A stretch of 64,000 nucleotides of DNA from an uncultured Flavobacteriaceae bacterium (GCA_947504035.1 CANNGA010000018.1:23765-87764); one strand, 5' to 3'. Shown: positions 47,701 through 55,731, counted from the first letter of the stretch. The notes: generated by a model not told the origin, from the sequence alone. Translations and numbers: made by a program.

Positions 47701-50700
47701 ATTAATTTAAACAATCAAGCCGCCTTCACAACGTCTTCTAATGCTGCCGCCTTTCAAGTAAAAGCAGCACCACTAATAGCAGCGCCTTCTTTTCTACAAA
47801 CCACAAATTGTGATGAAGATAAGGTGTGTGTCGCCCAACCCGTTGCGCCTGTAAGTTGTACAGATAAGTATCAAGATTTTATAACGAAACTGGTTGCTAT
47901 AGGAGATACAGAGCAACAAGCGCTTTATGATGAAGCAACCTTCTGTGATAAACAGTTGGCGTATTTAACAGACGATTACATTTATTACCTGTCGCAATTT
48001 GAGATTACAAATCCCAGGACTTCTGTGAGATATTTAAGTATTGCTACTTTTGGAGCTACAGAATTTGGTTACGGCTACGAAGACCCTAACCCAAGCATAA
48101 CGGGTATGAAAGGTATTGTTGATGCGTATCTTAGAGACGTAAATACATTGCAAAATGCGGGAACCCCAGATGCAATAAAAAGCTGGTCGCAATACACCTC
48201 AGATTATCTGTATGAATTAACAAATGAAGGTAAACAGTGTATAAGTTTACCCGCACCATTGCCAATAACAACCGATGGCTTTACGAAGCCAATTTTGGAA
48301 GCTAGCCCTTGTGAACAATTAACTACAGCAATACATGCAAGTTATGGCGATGATACTTACCAATTGTTTTTAGAGAAAGAACGTCAAGATTTTATCAATA
48401 GCTATCTAGAATATGCCTTAAAAGAAGTGGTGGAAAATTTTGGAATGACCTATTATGATAAAGAATATCAATATACACTCTATTATTACGATCAAGCAGG
48501 AAATTTAGTGCAAACCGTACCGCCAGAGGGGGTTAAACGTTTTTCAGATGTAGAAATGAAAGCAAAAGTAGATGTGGATGGCGAAGCATTAAGCTTAAAT
48601 GAAAGAATAAATAGACATAGACAAAACCCAACAGGAGAAAATCTAGAATTGCTTCCATCCCATAACTTTAAGACCCAGTACCGATACAATAGTCTTAACC
48701 AGTTGGTATGGCAATTTACGCCAGATGGCGACGAAACGCGGTTTGCTTATGATGGTCTAGGGCGTATTATCGCCTCTCAAAATGCCAAACAATTGGCGAA
48801 TAATACCTTTAGCTATACCTTATACGATGGTTTAGGGCGTATTATACAAGCAGGAGAGCTTGTGCCAAATGTAGCTGTAGAGATAAATAGCACTACAGGA
48901 AAATTAAAATATACAGGTACAGATAATTTAGTATTTACAGGAAATACCTCTACAGATCCAGAAATTAAACCTTTTCCTAGTAATATATCGCAACAGCAAA
49001 AAGAGGTGACCTTTACCCAATACACTACCTATTTAGGAGATCCTAAAGCTTTATTTCGCACTGTAAATTCTACAAATAACCTATTGGCAAAATCGCGAAA
49101 TAGAGTTACAGAGATTTATTATCACAATACGGTTACCACCAATACTCTAGTACAATACGATTACGATAATGCCTTGTTTTACCATTACGATATACACGGT
49201 AATGTGCAAGAATTGGCGCAGCATAACCGATTGTTGGCTAAATCTTTAGAGCGTTACGCTGGTTTAAAACGTGTGGAGTACCAGTACGATCTTATAAGTG
49301 GTAACGTTAATAAAGTATATTACCAAAAAGAGGCGGGAGATCAATTTATACATAAATACAGATATGATGCAGATAACCGTATAACCCAAGTAGAAACCTC
49401 GCAAGATGATATAATATGGGAAACCGATGCCAGTTATAAGTATTATGCACATGGACCTTTAGCAAGAACGCTACTAGGAGATAAAAAGGTGCAAGGCTTA
49501 GATTATGCTTATACCATACAAGGTTGGTTAAAAGGTGTTAATGCAGATCAATTAGACGTCTCTAAAGACCTTGGAGGGGATGGTGCATCTGGTTCTAATA
49601 CCCTTAAAGATGTTTTTGGTTTTGCTTTAACATATAATGATGAGGATTATAAACCTATAGGAAACAACAGTGCTTTTACGCAAAGTAAAACCATTGGAAC
49701 AAACCATAATAAGAACCTTTACAACGGTAATATTAAGCAAATGATTACAGATGTGATGGATAAAGATGAAGTTGTTTTAGGCGAACAAATTAATCATTAT
49801 AGTTATGACCAGTTAAATCGCATAACAGGTATGCAAGGTTATAACAGTGCCAATGCACCAAATTATAGCAGTAGTTATTCATATGATAACAACGGAAATT
49901 TAGAAACTCTAAAACGTGCAACACGTAATGGTGATAATGTCGTGGTAGATATGGATGACTTGAGTTATCAATATGGGGAGACCAAAATAAATCCTTTAAC
50001 AAGAGAAGAAACAAAAAACAACCAATTACGGTCTGTAAATGATGCTATAGGGGCTATAGGCTTCAATGACTTGGGAAGAACAGCAACAGATTTGTATGAA
50101 TATGACGCTATAGGACAATTAATCTCAGACAAGGCAGAAGGAATTAATACCATTAACTGGCGTGTAGATGGTAAAGTAGAAAGTATTCTTAAAACCGACA
50201 AGCAAATTTTCTTTAAATATGATGGCTTAGGCAATCGAATAGCAAAAACAGTATTACCAGAAAATACAACTACAGTATATGCAAGAGATGCACAAGGTAA
50301 TGTATTGGCTGTTTATGAAACTAACGAATCTAATACCGCTAATATTACAGAGCAAAAAGAGGTGGTTTTAAAAGAACACCATATTTATGGAAGTTCTCGC
50401 CTGGGTATAGAACAAAGGCAGGCACTGTTGTCATCAGATGATCAAGAATTGGGAAGCATACGCAGTAATTTAATATTGCCAACCAATACCCTAAATACAA
50501 CATTAGCACAAGCCTTAAACAGCATAGAGGTGGCAGGAGGTGCCAATAACTTTGTGGTAGATCCAGCAGAAGCACTTACTATGCAAGCAGGAAATGAGAT
50601 CGTATTACAGCAAGGATTTACAGCAGTCTCTGGTGCAGAGTTTACTGGACAAATTCAAGAAATAGTAGATAATTCTTTAGGGCACCCTAATGTTTATAGC

Positions 50701-51855
50701 AAAACAATAGGCGATAAACGTTACGAACTCTCTAACCACCTTGGTAATGTGCTAAGTGTGGTAAGTGATAGAAAGTTATTTAAAAATGATACCTTTGTAC
50801 CCGACGTTCTTTCATATAATGATTATTATCCCTTTGGTATGCTGCTGCCTAACCGTAATGGCGCAAGTGATGGCTATAGATACGGCTTCCAAGGACAAGA
50901 AAAAGACGATGAAGTTAAGGGAGAAGGAAACTCCGTGAATTATAAGTTCAGAATGCATGACCCTCGTGTGGGTAGATTCTTTGCGGTTGATCCTCTCTAT
51001 GCTCAATTTCCTTGGAATAGTCAATATGCTTTTAGTGAAAACAGGGTAATTGATGCTTTTGAACTTGAAGGTTTGGAAAGTGTAAAATATCACTTAAGAC
51101 AGAAATGGGGGCTTGGAGGTAATAGTGGAGGTATTTTTTATCGAAAAGATGAGTTTGAGGTAGTTGAGGAAATTGTTGATTTACAAGCCGATTACCATGT
51201 TGAGTTAGTTATTGATGTGCCGTTTGCTTATAAGCATACGCAAAACAGACCGTATTATAAAACCTTTTCAATATCTACAAGTAATCAGGAGGATTTAAAG
51301 GATCCAAGAAAATGGAAGGTAGATGACCCCTATGCAATATTTAATGTGTGGAGCTCTGGTTTTTTTGCTGGTAATGAGTTAGGTATGTTATCCATTGTTT
51401 CGTCGGTATCTAATACAGCTCCTAAAATTACTAAAGTATCTCCAAGATCTATTGGGGCAAAAGCCAAAAGAGGAGCTAAAATAGAATTAACCTCAGAGCC
51501 AATAGCATTAAGACCTGAATCTGGATATTTGAGAGGTAAAAAACATGGGATTAAACAGCAAGAGTCAGATGCCATTAAAATGGCTCAAGATTCGGGTAAT
51601 CCAATAGGAAAATGGGGAGATAAAAATGATTTGCAATATGCAGGAGAACAAGCTGCAAAACTAAACCCAGGAGGGTTTATGGATTTCAAAATTAATAATA
51701 GTACTAAAAGTAAAGTGTATAATCCAGACGGTACTGTTAGTGTGCCAGATATGATTAGAGTTAGAAATAACGGCAACGGTACATTCCATGGTTTCCCAAT
51801 TAATTCAAAAACAGCTGGACCTATTACTAATAAAGCAACCTTAAAGAATCCTTAA
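41782..51855 (+). CDS. Giant RHS/YD-repeat protein with C-terminal toxin module
   Basis: 3357 aa. Signal peptide 1-27; FN3-like segment (about 170-290); at about 326 the DUF6443-like opening of Bacteroidota RHS proteins (VVSYFDGTLRNRQTV ... EVIYDAQGRPAIEVLP); long variable Cys-containing regions; YD repeats about 2223-2900 (YYYDQAGNLVQTVPPEG, YNSLNQLVWQFTPDG, YDGLGRI); RHS core 2983-3093 ([52 protein letters not shown]). The toxin tip is 3096-3357; its last ~105 residues (RGKKHGIKQQESDA, GNPIGKWGDKNDLQYAGEQA, VRNNGNGTFHGFPI) look like a conserved effector domain whose activity I cannot name. The immunity gene follows 2 bases later. Confidence 0.9.
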   Translation: MLRKLTHTVCVQILLLFLAVTQNSYGQNTEDEFIGNQIRVGSILQTQRLVGPVNGLDLTADSYVSLSVQEDVAPFSAYKFSLTLEVTPILASGDLNTQNTEEINLEIEHNYAPGIGNVIDESIFKVYSSYGAVVKVISSRLEVNGTTVVDGTTPDNIVLNIAFRAQRFYELPANAPANVGSSITSNNELEIRWDGIATAQYYDVEWTWLDSYSDLLQDDLQANAIPLSVRDFEHNSTRIQTEQTQYSIPLVYSRGFIIYRVRAVGHFLADLEQKKYSLWSSNPYTKSNAKISDWGTLGAGVYRIDTDHANTKNWQFQASYAEEGKKKEVVSYFDGTLRNRQTVTTINSDDNAVVGEVIYDAQGRPAIEVLPVPTNTNVLKYYDNFNLNTGGVPYTYLDFDKNSQNQIDEPSAAKAMSIASGASQYYSGNNNLNAPYKDQIPDAEQYPFSQIEYTPDNTGRIRRKGGVGNMHQLGTGHDMEYYYSTPEQIELNRLFGYSVGNAGHYKKNMVLDPNRQLSISYIDPQGRTIATALTGAKPENLDALEDEANLDLHKRLTADLLNKQSSTAKDSPVDNNTRGTSGNYGALQDQLVYNASKAVVFRDVRNFGYSINGPAFSYGCPDPTEAYKHNYNLAFTLAIDLINEDGESLFTLNDTNPVFKKIELSGINQITLGPDDIPDLAIDRGTFSIQKILTVDQEKLETYADNYIARLQDANDACYIPQTELVPPLIIENCGFDCETCAAALMEGYPNDPEGAKAAYVAAQIVENQERYNTFTNREKNSFEAALHTQWDAALNACLAPCTGADTPVAQRPNIVSCQSALNQLLTDMSPIGQYGNGEDSDGTILNIFDAVNIKLISAKIAGQDDSAYYSWKTPWHPEYDSAVSKTQGHYYNTDGTISYIRVKEIRTVVEGEGEEEDTVIISYDPVIDDGAPLTPVAGTKDAHWVEPQYLTNSENFTRSGVWKDSWSYSLLSYHPEYDYLRYNEALCALQYKSFSSDGYDSYLQSITTFSEAVSAGFLNGALDLYNDDPYFRNALPTPFDPSTHNLLKARQDIIREALETNFDGSNHPMLSTVYTRAICNSLEVCEVPDAALVILNTVKSSSSSFSTEEKDEFWNTYKANYLGIKQRIQSVFINAYAQKEGVYNGCIGATAAPVALIENFSSYNANIRTTLESYLRGTNPSDGICEDAYASSYSTKQKRFVPTDLYFNAGAAPENALQDIAEQVDYDYYVNTGTCPMARDLMLYLDGYFNDLQVTGTPIIHSNKAYHGLYLSSSLYQEFGGHFPAGSATVTTSSTLGESNDELVLTVSGSEGVLEDAETKIRLPGYNWTTYGSNSFTITAVTTITSSYNTVTELFEFTALAKIDEAGAYKEAVLTGTTKAGLTCSIDNPLTPGQYLGAGSTYDGSGSCNKESYFVKALKALMNTLAANGTIDQAEVDLSNLRAYTNSYLPEFFGGGTTVLWKRPDATSISIEIDGRQVFTVKNIVASGEGQAQNVLLNATLLDLRFDYIFDGERKTVLGQEVLLYYGEDQQYVANVEADENTLVNFLCCDDINNYTICIDEIEDVKFSRELATLLNAAIQKDNILTDNLHKAIPITNYPNEYTTNLQKIFTLNTSEGGVLHESSISDFDHRGVDFSNLKHVSIGASKIDNFATSFLITFFDLYRFDVRIRGDLVSDISSIQSLERIAYGVGSTFASTHKLYYTNKENIQTSVFCTVAYAEVSYPRSLNNSSRPVNLRCNIEERYGDLPLQEDPDLLFNTDLEVCNNPLENEFENLLKASFNANLKYQRREILEIQRDAINDDLFFNAFNLNERMKMIGEPQYEARDFEGLKYHNTFHSYTYRYDERFNFLNDPDAFLDHSNHENIHTIRANFQDETSEVLFGNISITLSEENDFRNIYEISDLKIRSYKEFAFGSQNSLLATIDYIDNNGAAKRAKNVNIRLFRRDDYFNSNSRPNETSSTAFVLKFCDLLDINLNNQAAFTTSSNAAAFQVKAAPLIAAPSFLQTTNCDEDKVCVAQPVAPVSCTDKYQDFITKLVAIGDTEQQALYDEATFCDKQLAYLTDDYIYYLSQFEITNPRTSVRYLSIATFGATEFGYGYEDPNPSITGMKGIVDAYLRDVNTLQNAGTPDAIKSWSQYTSDYLYELTNEGKQCISLPAPLPITTDGFTKPILEASPCEQLTTAIHASYGDDTYQLFLEKERQDFINSYLEYALKEVVENFGMTYYDKEYQYTLYYYDQAGNLVQTVPPEGVKRFSDVEMKAKVDVDGEALSLNERINRHRQNPTGENLELLPSHNFKTQYRYNSLNQLVWQFTPDGDETRFAYDGLGRIIASQNAKQLANNTFSYTLYDGLGRIIQAGELVPNVAVEINSTTGKLKYTGTDNLVFTGNTSTDPEIKPFPSNISQQQKEVTFTQYTTYLGDPKALFRTVNSTNNLLAKSRNRVTEIYYHNTVTTNTLVQYDYDNALFYHYDIHGNVQELAQHNRLLAKSLERYAGLKRVEYQYDLISGNVNKVYYQKEAGDQFIHKYRYDADNRITQVETSQDDIIWETDASYKYYAHGPLARTLLGDKKVQGLDYAYTIQGWLKGVNADQLDVSKDLGGDGASGSNTLKDVFGFALTYNDEDYKPIGNNSAFTQSKTIGTNHNKNLYNGNIKQMITDVMDKDEVVLGEQINHYSYDQLNRITGMQGYNSANAPNYSSSYSYDNNGNLETLKRATRNGDNVVVDMDDLSYQYGETKINPLTREETKNNQLRSVNDAIGAIGFNDLGRTATDLYEYDAIGQLISDKAEGINTINWRVDGKVESILKTDKQIFFKYDGLGNRIAKTVLPENTTTVYARDAQGNVLAVYETNESNTANITEQKEVVLKEHHIYGSSRLGIEQRQALLSSDDQELGSIRSNLILPTNTLNTTLAQALNSIEVAGGANNFVVDPAEALTMQAGNEIVLQQGFTAVSGAEFTGQIQEIVDNSLGHPNVYSKTIGDKRYELSNHLGNVLSVVSDRKLFKNDTFVPDVLSYNDYYPFGMLLPNRNGASDGYRYGFQGQEKDDEVKGEGNSVNYKFRMHDPRVGRFFAVDPLYAQFPWNSQYAFSENRVIDAFELEGLESVKYHLRQKWGLGGNSGGIFYRKDEFEVVEEIVDLQADYHVELVIDVPFAYKHTQNRPYYKTFSISTSNQEDLKDPRKWKVDDPYAIFNVWSSGFFAGNELGMLSIVSSVSNTAPKITKVSPRSIGAKAKRGAKIELTSEPIALRPESGYLRGKKHGIKQQESDAIKMAQDSGNPIGKWGDKNDLQYAGEQAAKLNPGGFMDFKINNSTKSKVYNPDGTVSVPDMIRVRNNGNGTFHGFPINSKTAGPITNKATLKNP
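50824..51078 (+). repeat. RHS-core direct repeat, copy 1
   Basis: Encodes [10 protein letters not shown] to ELEGLE of the main RHS gene. The same coding segment recurs in the same orientation and frame at 59016-59270; the best stretch (ATCCCTTTGG, ATGCTGCTGCCTAACCG) differs at one base in 28. Confidence 0.85.
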
Positions 51856-51857
51856 GA

Positions 51858-52325
51858 ATGTTCAACATAAAATTTAAAAAATCAAAAGAAATTGCTGAAC
51901 CTGATTTGGAAGACACTACATATAGTGAGGCCATAGAAACAATATATTCTATAAATGATAAGCTTATTATCATATGGAAAGGTGTAGATATAATACTTAG
52001 CTTTAAATATGATTTGAGTGATATTTGGAATGACATCATAAAAAGCATATCCAATATAGAAAATGATTTTGTTGAAAGTCTTACTTTTGAATTTCCTTCA
52101 CAAACTTTTTTTGGAAGCTTAAGTATAGTAAAGAAAAATGAATATCTACTAATAAATGCTAAATGGGATAGAGTTAATGGAGGAGAAGAGAAATTAGAAA
52201 AGCTGAAGGCGGTTGGACTAGACATGAAAATCAAAAAAGAATACTTTTTGAATGAGTGGATAGGCTTAGTTAATGAAGTAGAATGTGATATAAAGAAAAG
52301 TGGTTACCAAGGACTAACTATTTAA
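51858..52325 (+). CDS. Candidate immunity protein for the main RHS toxin
   Basis: 155 aa, acidic, no signal peptide, so cytoplasmic. It begins 2 bases after the RHS gene, which is the usual place of a cognate immunity gene. Sequence (FNIKFKKSKEIAEPDLEDT ... DYFLNEW-type helices) matches no immunity family I recognise. Function is inferred from position only. Confidence 0.65.
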   Translation: MFNIKFKKSKEIAEPDLEDTTYSEAIETIYSINDKLIIIWKGVDIILSFKYDLSDIWNDIIKSISNIENDFVESLTFEFPSQTFFGSLSIVKKNEYLLINAKWDRVNGGEEKLEKLKAVGLDMKIKKEYFLNEWIGLVNEVECDIKKSGYQGLTI

Positions 52326-52337
52326 ATACCCCCGTAT

Positions 52338-52417
52338 TCCCGATGGCTCGGACAACAAATAAAAATAAACGTGCTAGCGCAGACTTTTAGTCTGTGCCGT
52401 TTAGAGTAATAAATAAA
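52338..52417 (+). repeat. 80-bp direct repeat (REP type), copy 1
   Basis: TCCCGATGGCTCGG, then GTGCTAGCGCAGACTTTTAG and TCTGTGCCGTTTAGAGTAA. The inner AGACTTTTAGTCT hairpin flanked by GCTAGCGC and GTGCCG has the same layout as the REP units around the RAYT gene. Repeated at 52511-52590 with about five differences. Confidence 0.75.
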
Positions 52418-52456
52418 AAAGTAAAAGCTACTGGTAACGGTAGCTTTTACTTTTTT
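52415..52456. terminator. Bidirectional terminator after the immunity gene
   Basis: GTAAAAGCTAC and GTAGCTTTTAC pair perfectly around TGGTAACG, extended by six A-T pairs; T-run on both strands. It separates the RHS operon from the convergent XRE gene. Confidence 0.85.
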
Positions 52457-52510
52457 ATAGCGAAGCTATATTCTCGTTAAAAAAGGTTTTAAATTTTTTA
52501 GAAGTCAGCA

Positions 52511-52625
52511 TCCCGATGGCTCGGACAACCAATAAAAACAAACGTGCTAGCGCAGACTTTTAGTCTGTGCCGTTTAGAGTAAGAAATAAAATAGGAAAAG
52601 CTTTTACGGAGACGTAGAGGCTTTT
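52511..52625 (+). repeat. 80-bp direct repeat copy 2 plus trailing REP hairpin
   Basis: 52511-52590 repeats 52338-52417; 52592-52625 adds the hairpin AAAAGCTTTTACGGAGACG, TAGAGGCTTTTTT that is found in the RAYT-locus REPs. It touches the stop codon of the XRE gene and can act as its terminator. Confidence 0.75.
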
Positions 52626-52973
52626 TTATTGTGCAAGTTTTTGGACTTTCTTTTTAGTGATAAATGCGTCAATTAATTTTTTAATAGTGCTTCTATCGTC
52701 TTCGTTCATGAGTTCGACTTCCTTAAATTGTTGTAGGAGTTCGTTATCGTCAATAGTGTTCTCTGCTTTATCATTTAACGAGCCATTAACCAAATAATCA
52801 ATAGAAACCCCAAAGACATCTGCTAATCGTTTTAAAACATCCGCAGGTGGTTGTACTTCTTTAATTTCATATCTACTCATCTGAGGATAAGAAATATCAA
52901 TTTTACTAGCCAAGTCACCTTGAGAAAGTTTAGCCTTTTTACGAAGTTCTTGTATGCGCTGTCCTAAAGTCAT
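52626..52973 (-). CDS. XRE-family transcriptional regulator of the mobile module
   Basis: 115 aa. Residues 6-60 form a Cro/CI helix-turn-helix (IQELRKKAKLSQGDLASKI, DISYPQMSRYE, LKRLADVFGVSIDYLVNG), followed by a helical dimerisation tail ending DAFITKKKVQKLAQ. It is divergent from the ATPase/recombinase genes, and inverted copies of TCAAAAAAGATATAT flank the shared intergenic region, suggesting it represses both directions like a phage or ICE repressor. Its last 15 residues are found again as a scrap at 10643-10690. Confidence 0.88.
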   Translation of the reverse strand: MTLGQRIQELRKKAKLSQGDLASKIDISYPQMSRYEIKEVQPPADVLKRLADVFGVSIDYLVNGSLNDKAENTIDDNELLQQFKEVELMNEDDRSTIKKLIDAFITKKKVQKLAQ

Positions 52974-52977
52974 GTTG

Positions 52978-52992
52978 TCAAAAAAGATATAT
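52978..52992 (+). promoter_or_regulatory. Candidate XRE operator, copy 1
   Basis: TCAAAAAAGATATAT, 4 bases upstream of the XRE start codon; the same 15 bases occur inverted at 53080-53094. Confidence 0.55.
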
Positions 52993-53079
52993 TTTATAGT
53001 AAATATAGCTAATAAGGAGGTGTTTTTAAAGTTTTATGAATCGCCCAGTTCATAATTATATCGTATTAGAAACAAAAAT

Positions 53080-53102
53080 ATATATCTTTTTTGATATATT
53101 TG
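53080..53102 (+). promoter_or_regulatory. Candidate XRE operator copy 2 and -7 box
   Basis: ATATATCTTTTTTGA (53080-53094) is the inverse of the copy at 52978, and itself forms part of the palindrome ATATATC-TTTTTT-GATATAT. It adjoins TATATTTG (53095-53102), a perfect TAnnTTTG -7 box, 31 bases before the ATPase start. A repressor bound here would block RNA polymerase. Confidence 0.6.
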
Positions 53103-53133
53103 TATCATATAAGAAAATTTAAAGTTTTTTTAA

Positions 53134-54666
53134 ATGTTACAGACCACCAACCCGAACAACTACGAATACAAAACCAAAGAGCTAGAATTACACATATTAG
53201 GCGGTTTACAGTTAAGTAAACTAGAAAGTTTACGCGTCACTCTAAGCATAGAAAAGCTAACCAAAGGCAAGAACGTACTTAACGTACTGCGACAAAGCAT
53301 CGATTTGTATAACGATAACCAAGTAGAAAAGCTAGTACGTAAATGTGCAGAACGTTTAGAAATTGGTACATCAATAATACGCCAAACACTGCAAGCCCTT
53401 ACCAAAGCCTTAGAGAACCACAGATTTATATTAAACGACACACAAAACAAACAGCAACAGCCCTTGCTAAAAGCCCTATCACTAAAAGAAGAGCGCGAAG
53501 CCATCAAATTTTTAAGGACTAAAGACCTATTAGGCAAGACTAACGAACTGATAGGTAAATCGGGAGTTATCGGCGAAGTAGATAACAGGCTCTTAATGTA
53601 TCTTATTTTTACAAGTCGTAAAACAAATAACCCATTGCATTGCATTAGCTTAGGCAGTAGTGGCGTAGGCAAGACCCATTTACAAAGCAAAGTTGCAGAG
53701 CTTATCCCCGAAGAAGATAAAGTAGAAATTACGGTCTTATCAGCCAACGCTTTTTATTACTTTAACCGTACCGAACTACAACACAAACTAATCTTAATCG
53801 AAGATTTAGACGGCGCAGAAAGTGTACTCTACCCCCTTCGAGAATTACAGAGTAAAAAGAAGATCACAAAAACGGTAGTTCATAAAGACAGAAAAGGCAA
53901 TACTAAAACTATCCACTTAACCGTAGAAGGTCCGGTAAGTGTAGCAGGCTGTACCACCCAAGAAAGCATTTACGAAGACAATAGCAATCGATCTTTCCTA
54001 CTCTACATTGATGAAAGCCCAGAACAAGACAGAAGAATAATGAATTACCAAAAATTGATAAGTGCAGGTAAACTCAATGAACAAGAACAATTAACAGCAG
54101 CGGCGCTACTCCGCAACGTACAACGCGTTCTAAAACCAATCAAAGTCATCAATCCGTATGCAGAATTTTTAGAACTACCGCAATCGGTATTTAAACCCCG
54201 ACGTACCAACAGCCACTATTTACAATTTATAGAAGCCATTACCTTTTACAAACAACAGCAACGCCAAAAACAATATGATGAAGTTACAGGCGAAGAATAT
54301 ATAGAAACTACTATCGAGGACATACAAGAAGCCAACGAACTCATTATAGAAGTTTTGCTAAGAAAAAGTGATACGATAACAGGCGCATGCAGAAACCATT
54401 TAGAAAACCTTAAAAACTACTTAAAAGAAAACAACCAAACCACCTTTACCAATACAGAAATAAGGCGACAATTACGCGTAAAACAAACCACTTTACAACG
54501 CTATAACAAACAGCTTTTAGAAGAAGGATACATTAAAAAAATCAAAGGAAAAAAAGGGCAAACCTATCATTTTGAGATTATAAATATTAATGAATATCAA
54601 GAACTTAAATCACAGATAAATACAGCATTACAGAACTGTTTGGCGAGTATCGACTTAACCGCCTAA
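53134..54666 (+). CDS. Primase/helicase-type P-loop ATPase of a mobile element
   Basis: 510 aa. Walker A GSSGVGKTH at 174-182 and Walker B LILIEDLDG (about 219-226), followed by LRELQSKKKITKTVV and VEGPVSVAGCTTQESIYEDN, a layout I know from the ATPase part of CHC2-zinc-finger plasmid and element primases; the zinc finger and TOPRIM parts are missing here. The C-terminal third has a winged-helix-like region (TNTEIRRQLRVKQTTLQRYNK). Inferred role: replication or processing of the mobile module. First gene of a rightward operon under probable XRE control. Confidence 0.75.
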   Translation: MLQTTNPNNYEYKTKELELHILGGLQLSKLESLRVTLSIEKLTKGKNVLNVLRQSIDLYNDNQVEKLVRKCAERLEIGTSIIRQTLQALTKALENHRFILNDTQNKQQQPLLKALSLKEEREAIKFLRTKDLLGKTNELIGKSGVIGEVDNRLLMYLIFTSRKTNNPLHCISLGSSGVGKTHLQSKVAELIPEEDKVEITVLSANAFYYFNRTELQHKLILIEDLDGAESVLYPLRELQSKKKITKTVVHKDRKGNTKTIHLTVEGPVSVAGCTTQESIYEDNSNRSFLLYIDESPEQDRRIMNYQKLISAGKLNEQEQLTAAALLRNVQRVLKPIKVINPYAEFLELPQSVFKPRRTNSHYLQFIEAITFYKQQQRQKQYDEVTGEEYIETTIEDIQEANELIIEVLLRKSDTITGACRNHLENLKNYLKENNQTTFTNTEIRRQLRVKQTTLQRYNKQLLEEGYIKKIKGKKGQTYHFEIININEYQELKSQINTALQNCLASIDLTA

Positions 54667-54711
54667 CCACTACATAACCACTATAAAAATGGTTAAGTTA
54701 AACATTACAAT

Positions 54712-55731
54712 ATGAGTTGTTTAATCGAAGTTAACCACAAGAATTCAAAAAACACATACCCAATGAAAAATTTAAACCTAAACAATCACAGCTATAAAGT
54801 ATTGATACAAGACTTTAAGCAATGGTTAGATATTTTAGGTTATGCAGAAACCACCGTTTACAATCTGCCTATACACTTACGAGAGTTCTTTAATTACTTA
54901 GAGAGTCACGGGCATAACGATTTAAGTACAATCACCACGCAAACCGTTCTTAATTACTACGACCATTTAAAATGCCGACCCAATCAAAGACGAGAAGGGG
55001 CATTAAGCAAAGGACATTTAAACAAACACCAGCAAGCATTATTTAAGTTTAGAGAATACCTAAAAGCCCAAGATGCCAAATCACCCTTTAGGGTGCATTT
55101 GAAGCGCGAGGAAAAAAATGATAAGGATAGTTTAAACGTACTTACCCAAGAAGAAATCAAACAGCTTTTTGAAGCCACAAGTTACAGCAATCCAGATGAC
55201 AAAATACGATACAGGGACAAAGCCATTTTAGTATGCTGTTACAGTTGTGGACTGCGAAGAAATGAACTGGTACACTTAAATGTTAGCGACATCCTTTTTG
55301 ATAAACAGCGTATTTATGTTAGACAAGGAAAGAACTATAAAGAACGTTTTGTACCCATAAACAAACACAGTTCAAGACTACTTGAAGAATATATTTACGA
55401 CTGGCGATCAGAGTTCTACAAATACAAAGAAACCGAAGCTTTATTTATCAATTACAGAGGAGGCAGATTATTGGGAATGAGTTTTTCTAATCGTTTAAAA
55501 TCCATTATAAAAGCTACAGAAAACAGCAGTTTACAAGAGCGAAATATTACACTTCACAGCTTGCGCCATAGCATTGCCACACATCTACTGGAAAAAGGAG
55601 CAGACATCGAACACATCAGTACTTTTTTAGGACACGCATCATTAGAAAGCACACAGGTATACACACATTTATTGGCAATGCCAACCGATATGAAATTTAA
55701 CAACATACCGAAGCAACGATGGAAAAAATAA
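54712..55731 (+). CDS. Tyrosine recombinase/integrase
   Basis: 339 aa from the ATG at 54712; the ATG at 54763 (MKNLNLNNHSYKVLIQDF) may be the true start because it gives the usual N-terminal SAM-like DNA-binding domain. The catalytic set is complete: R182 in CGLRRNEL, Lys in QGKNYKER, H282xxR285 in LHSLRHS, H308 in LGHASLESTQ, nucleophile Y317. XerC/XerD-like size. It overlaps the next recombinase by 13 bases, so two recombinases are made together, as in other mobile elements that use paired integrases. Confidence 0.92.
   Translation: MSCLIEVNHKNSKNTYPMKNLNLNNHSYKVLIQDFKQWLDILGYAETTVYNLPIHLREFFNYLESHGHNDLSTITTQTVLNYYDHLKCRPNQRREGALSKGHLNKHQQALFKFREYLKAQDAKSPFRVHLKREEKNDKDSLNVLTQEEIKQLFEATSYSNPDDKIRYRDKAILVCCYSCGLRRNELVHLNVSDILFDKQRIYVRQGKNYKERFVPINKHSSRLLEEYIYDWRSEFYKYKETEALFINYRGGRLLGMSFSNRLKSIIKATENSSLQERNITLHSLRHSIATHLLEKGADIEHISTFLGHASLESTQVYTHLLAMPTDMKFNNIPKQRWKK

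Noticed and set aside
51827..52234. 135-codon minus-strand frame opposite the candidate immunity gene
   Set aside because: The plus-strand frame has the expected position for immunity and better composition; the antisense frame is Phe/Ser-rich, as expected for a mirror of an AT-rich gene.
53160..53747. 195-codon open frame on the minus strand inside the ATPase gene
   Set aside because: It lies fully antisense to a gene with clear Walker motifs, has low-complexity Ser/Leu composition and no recognisable start context.
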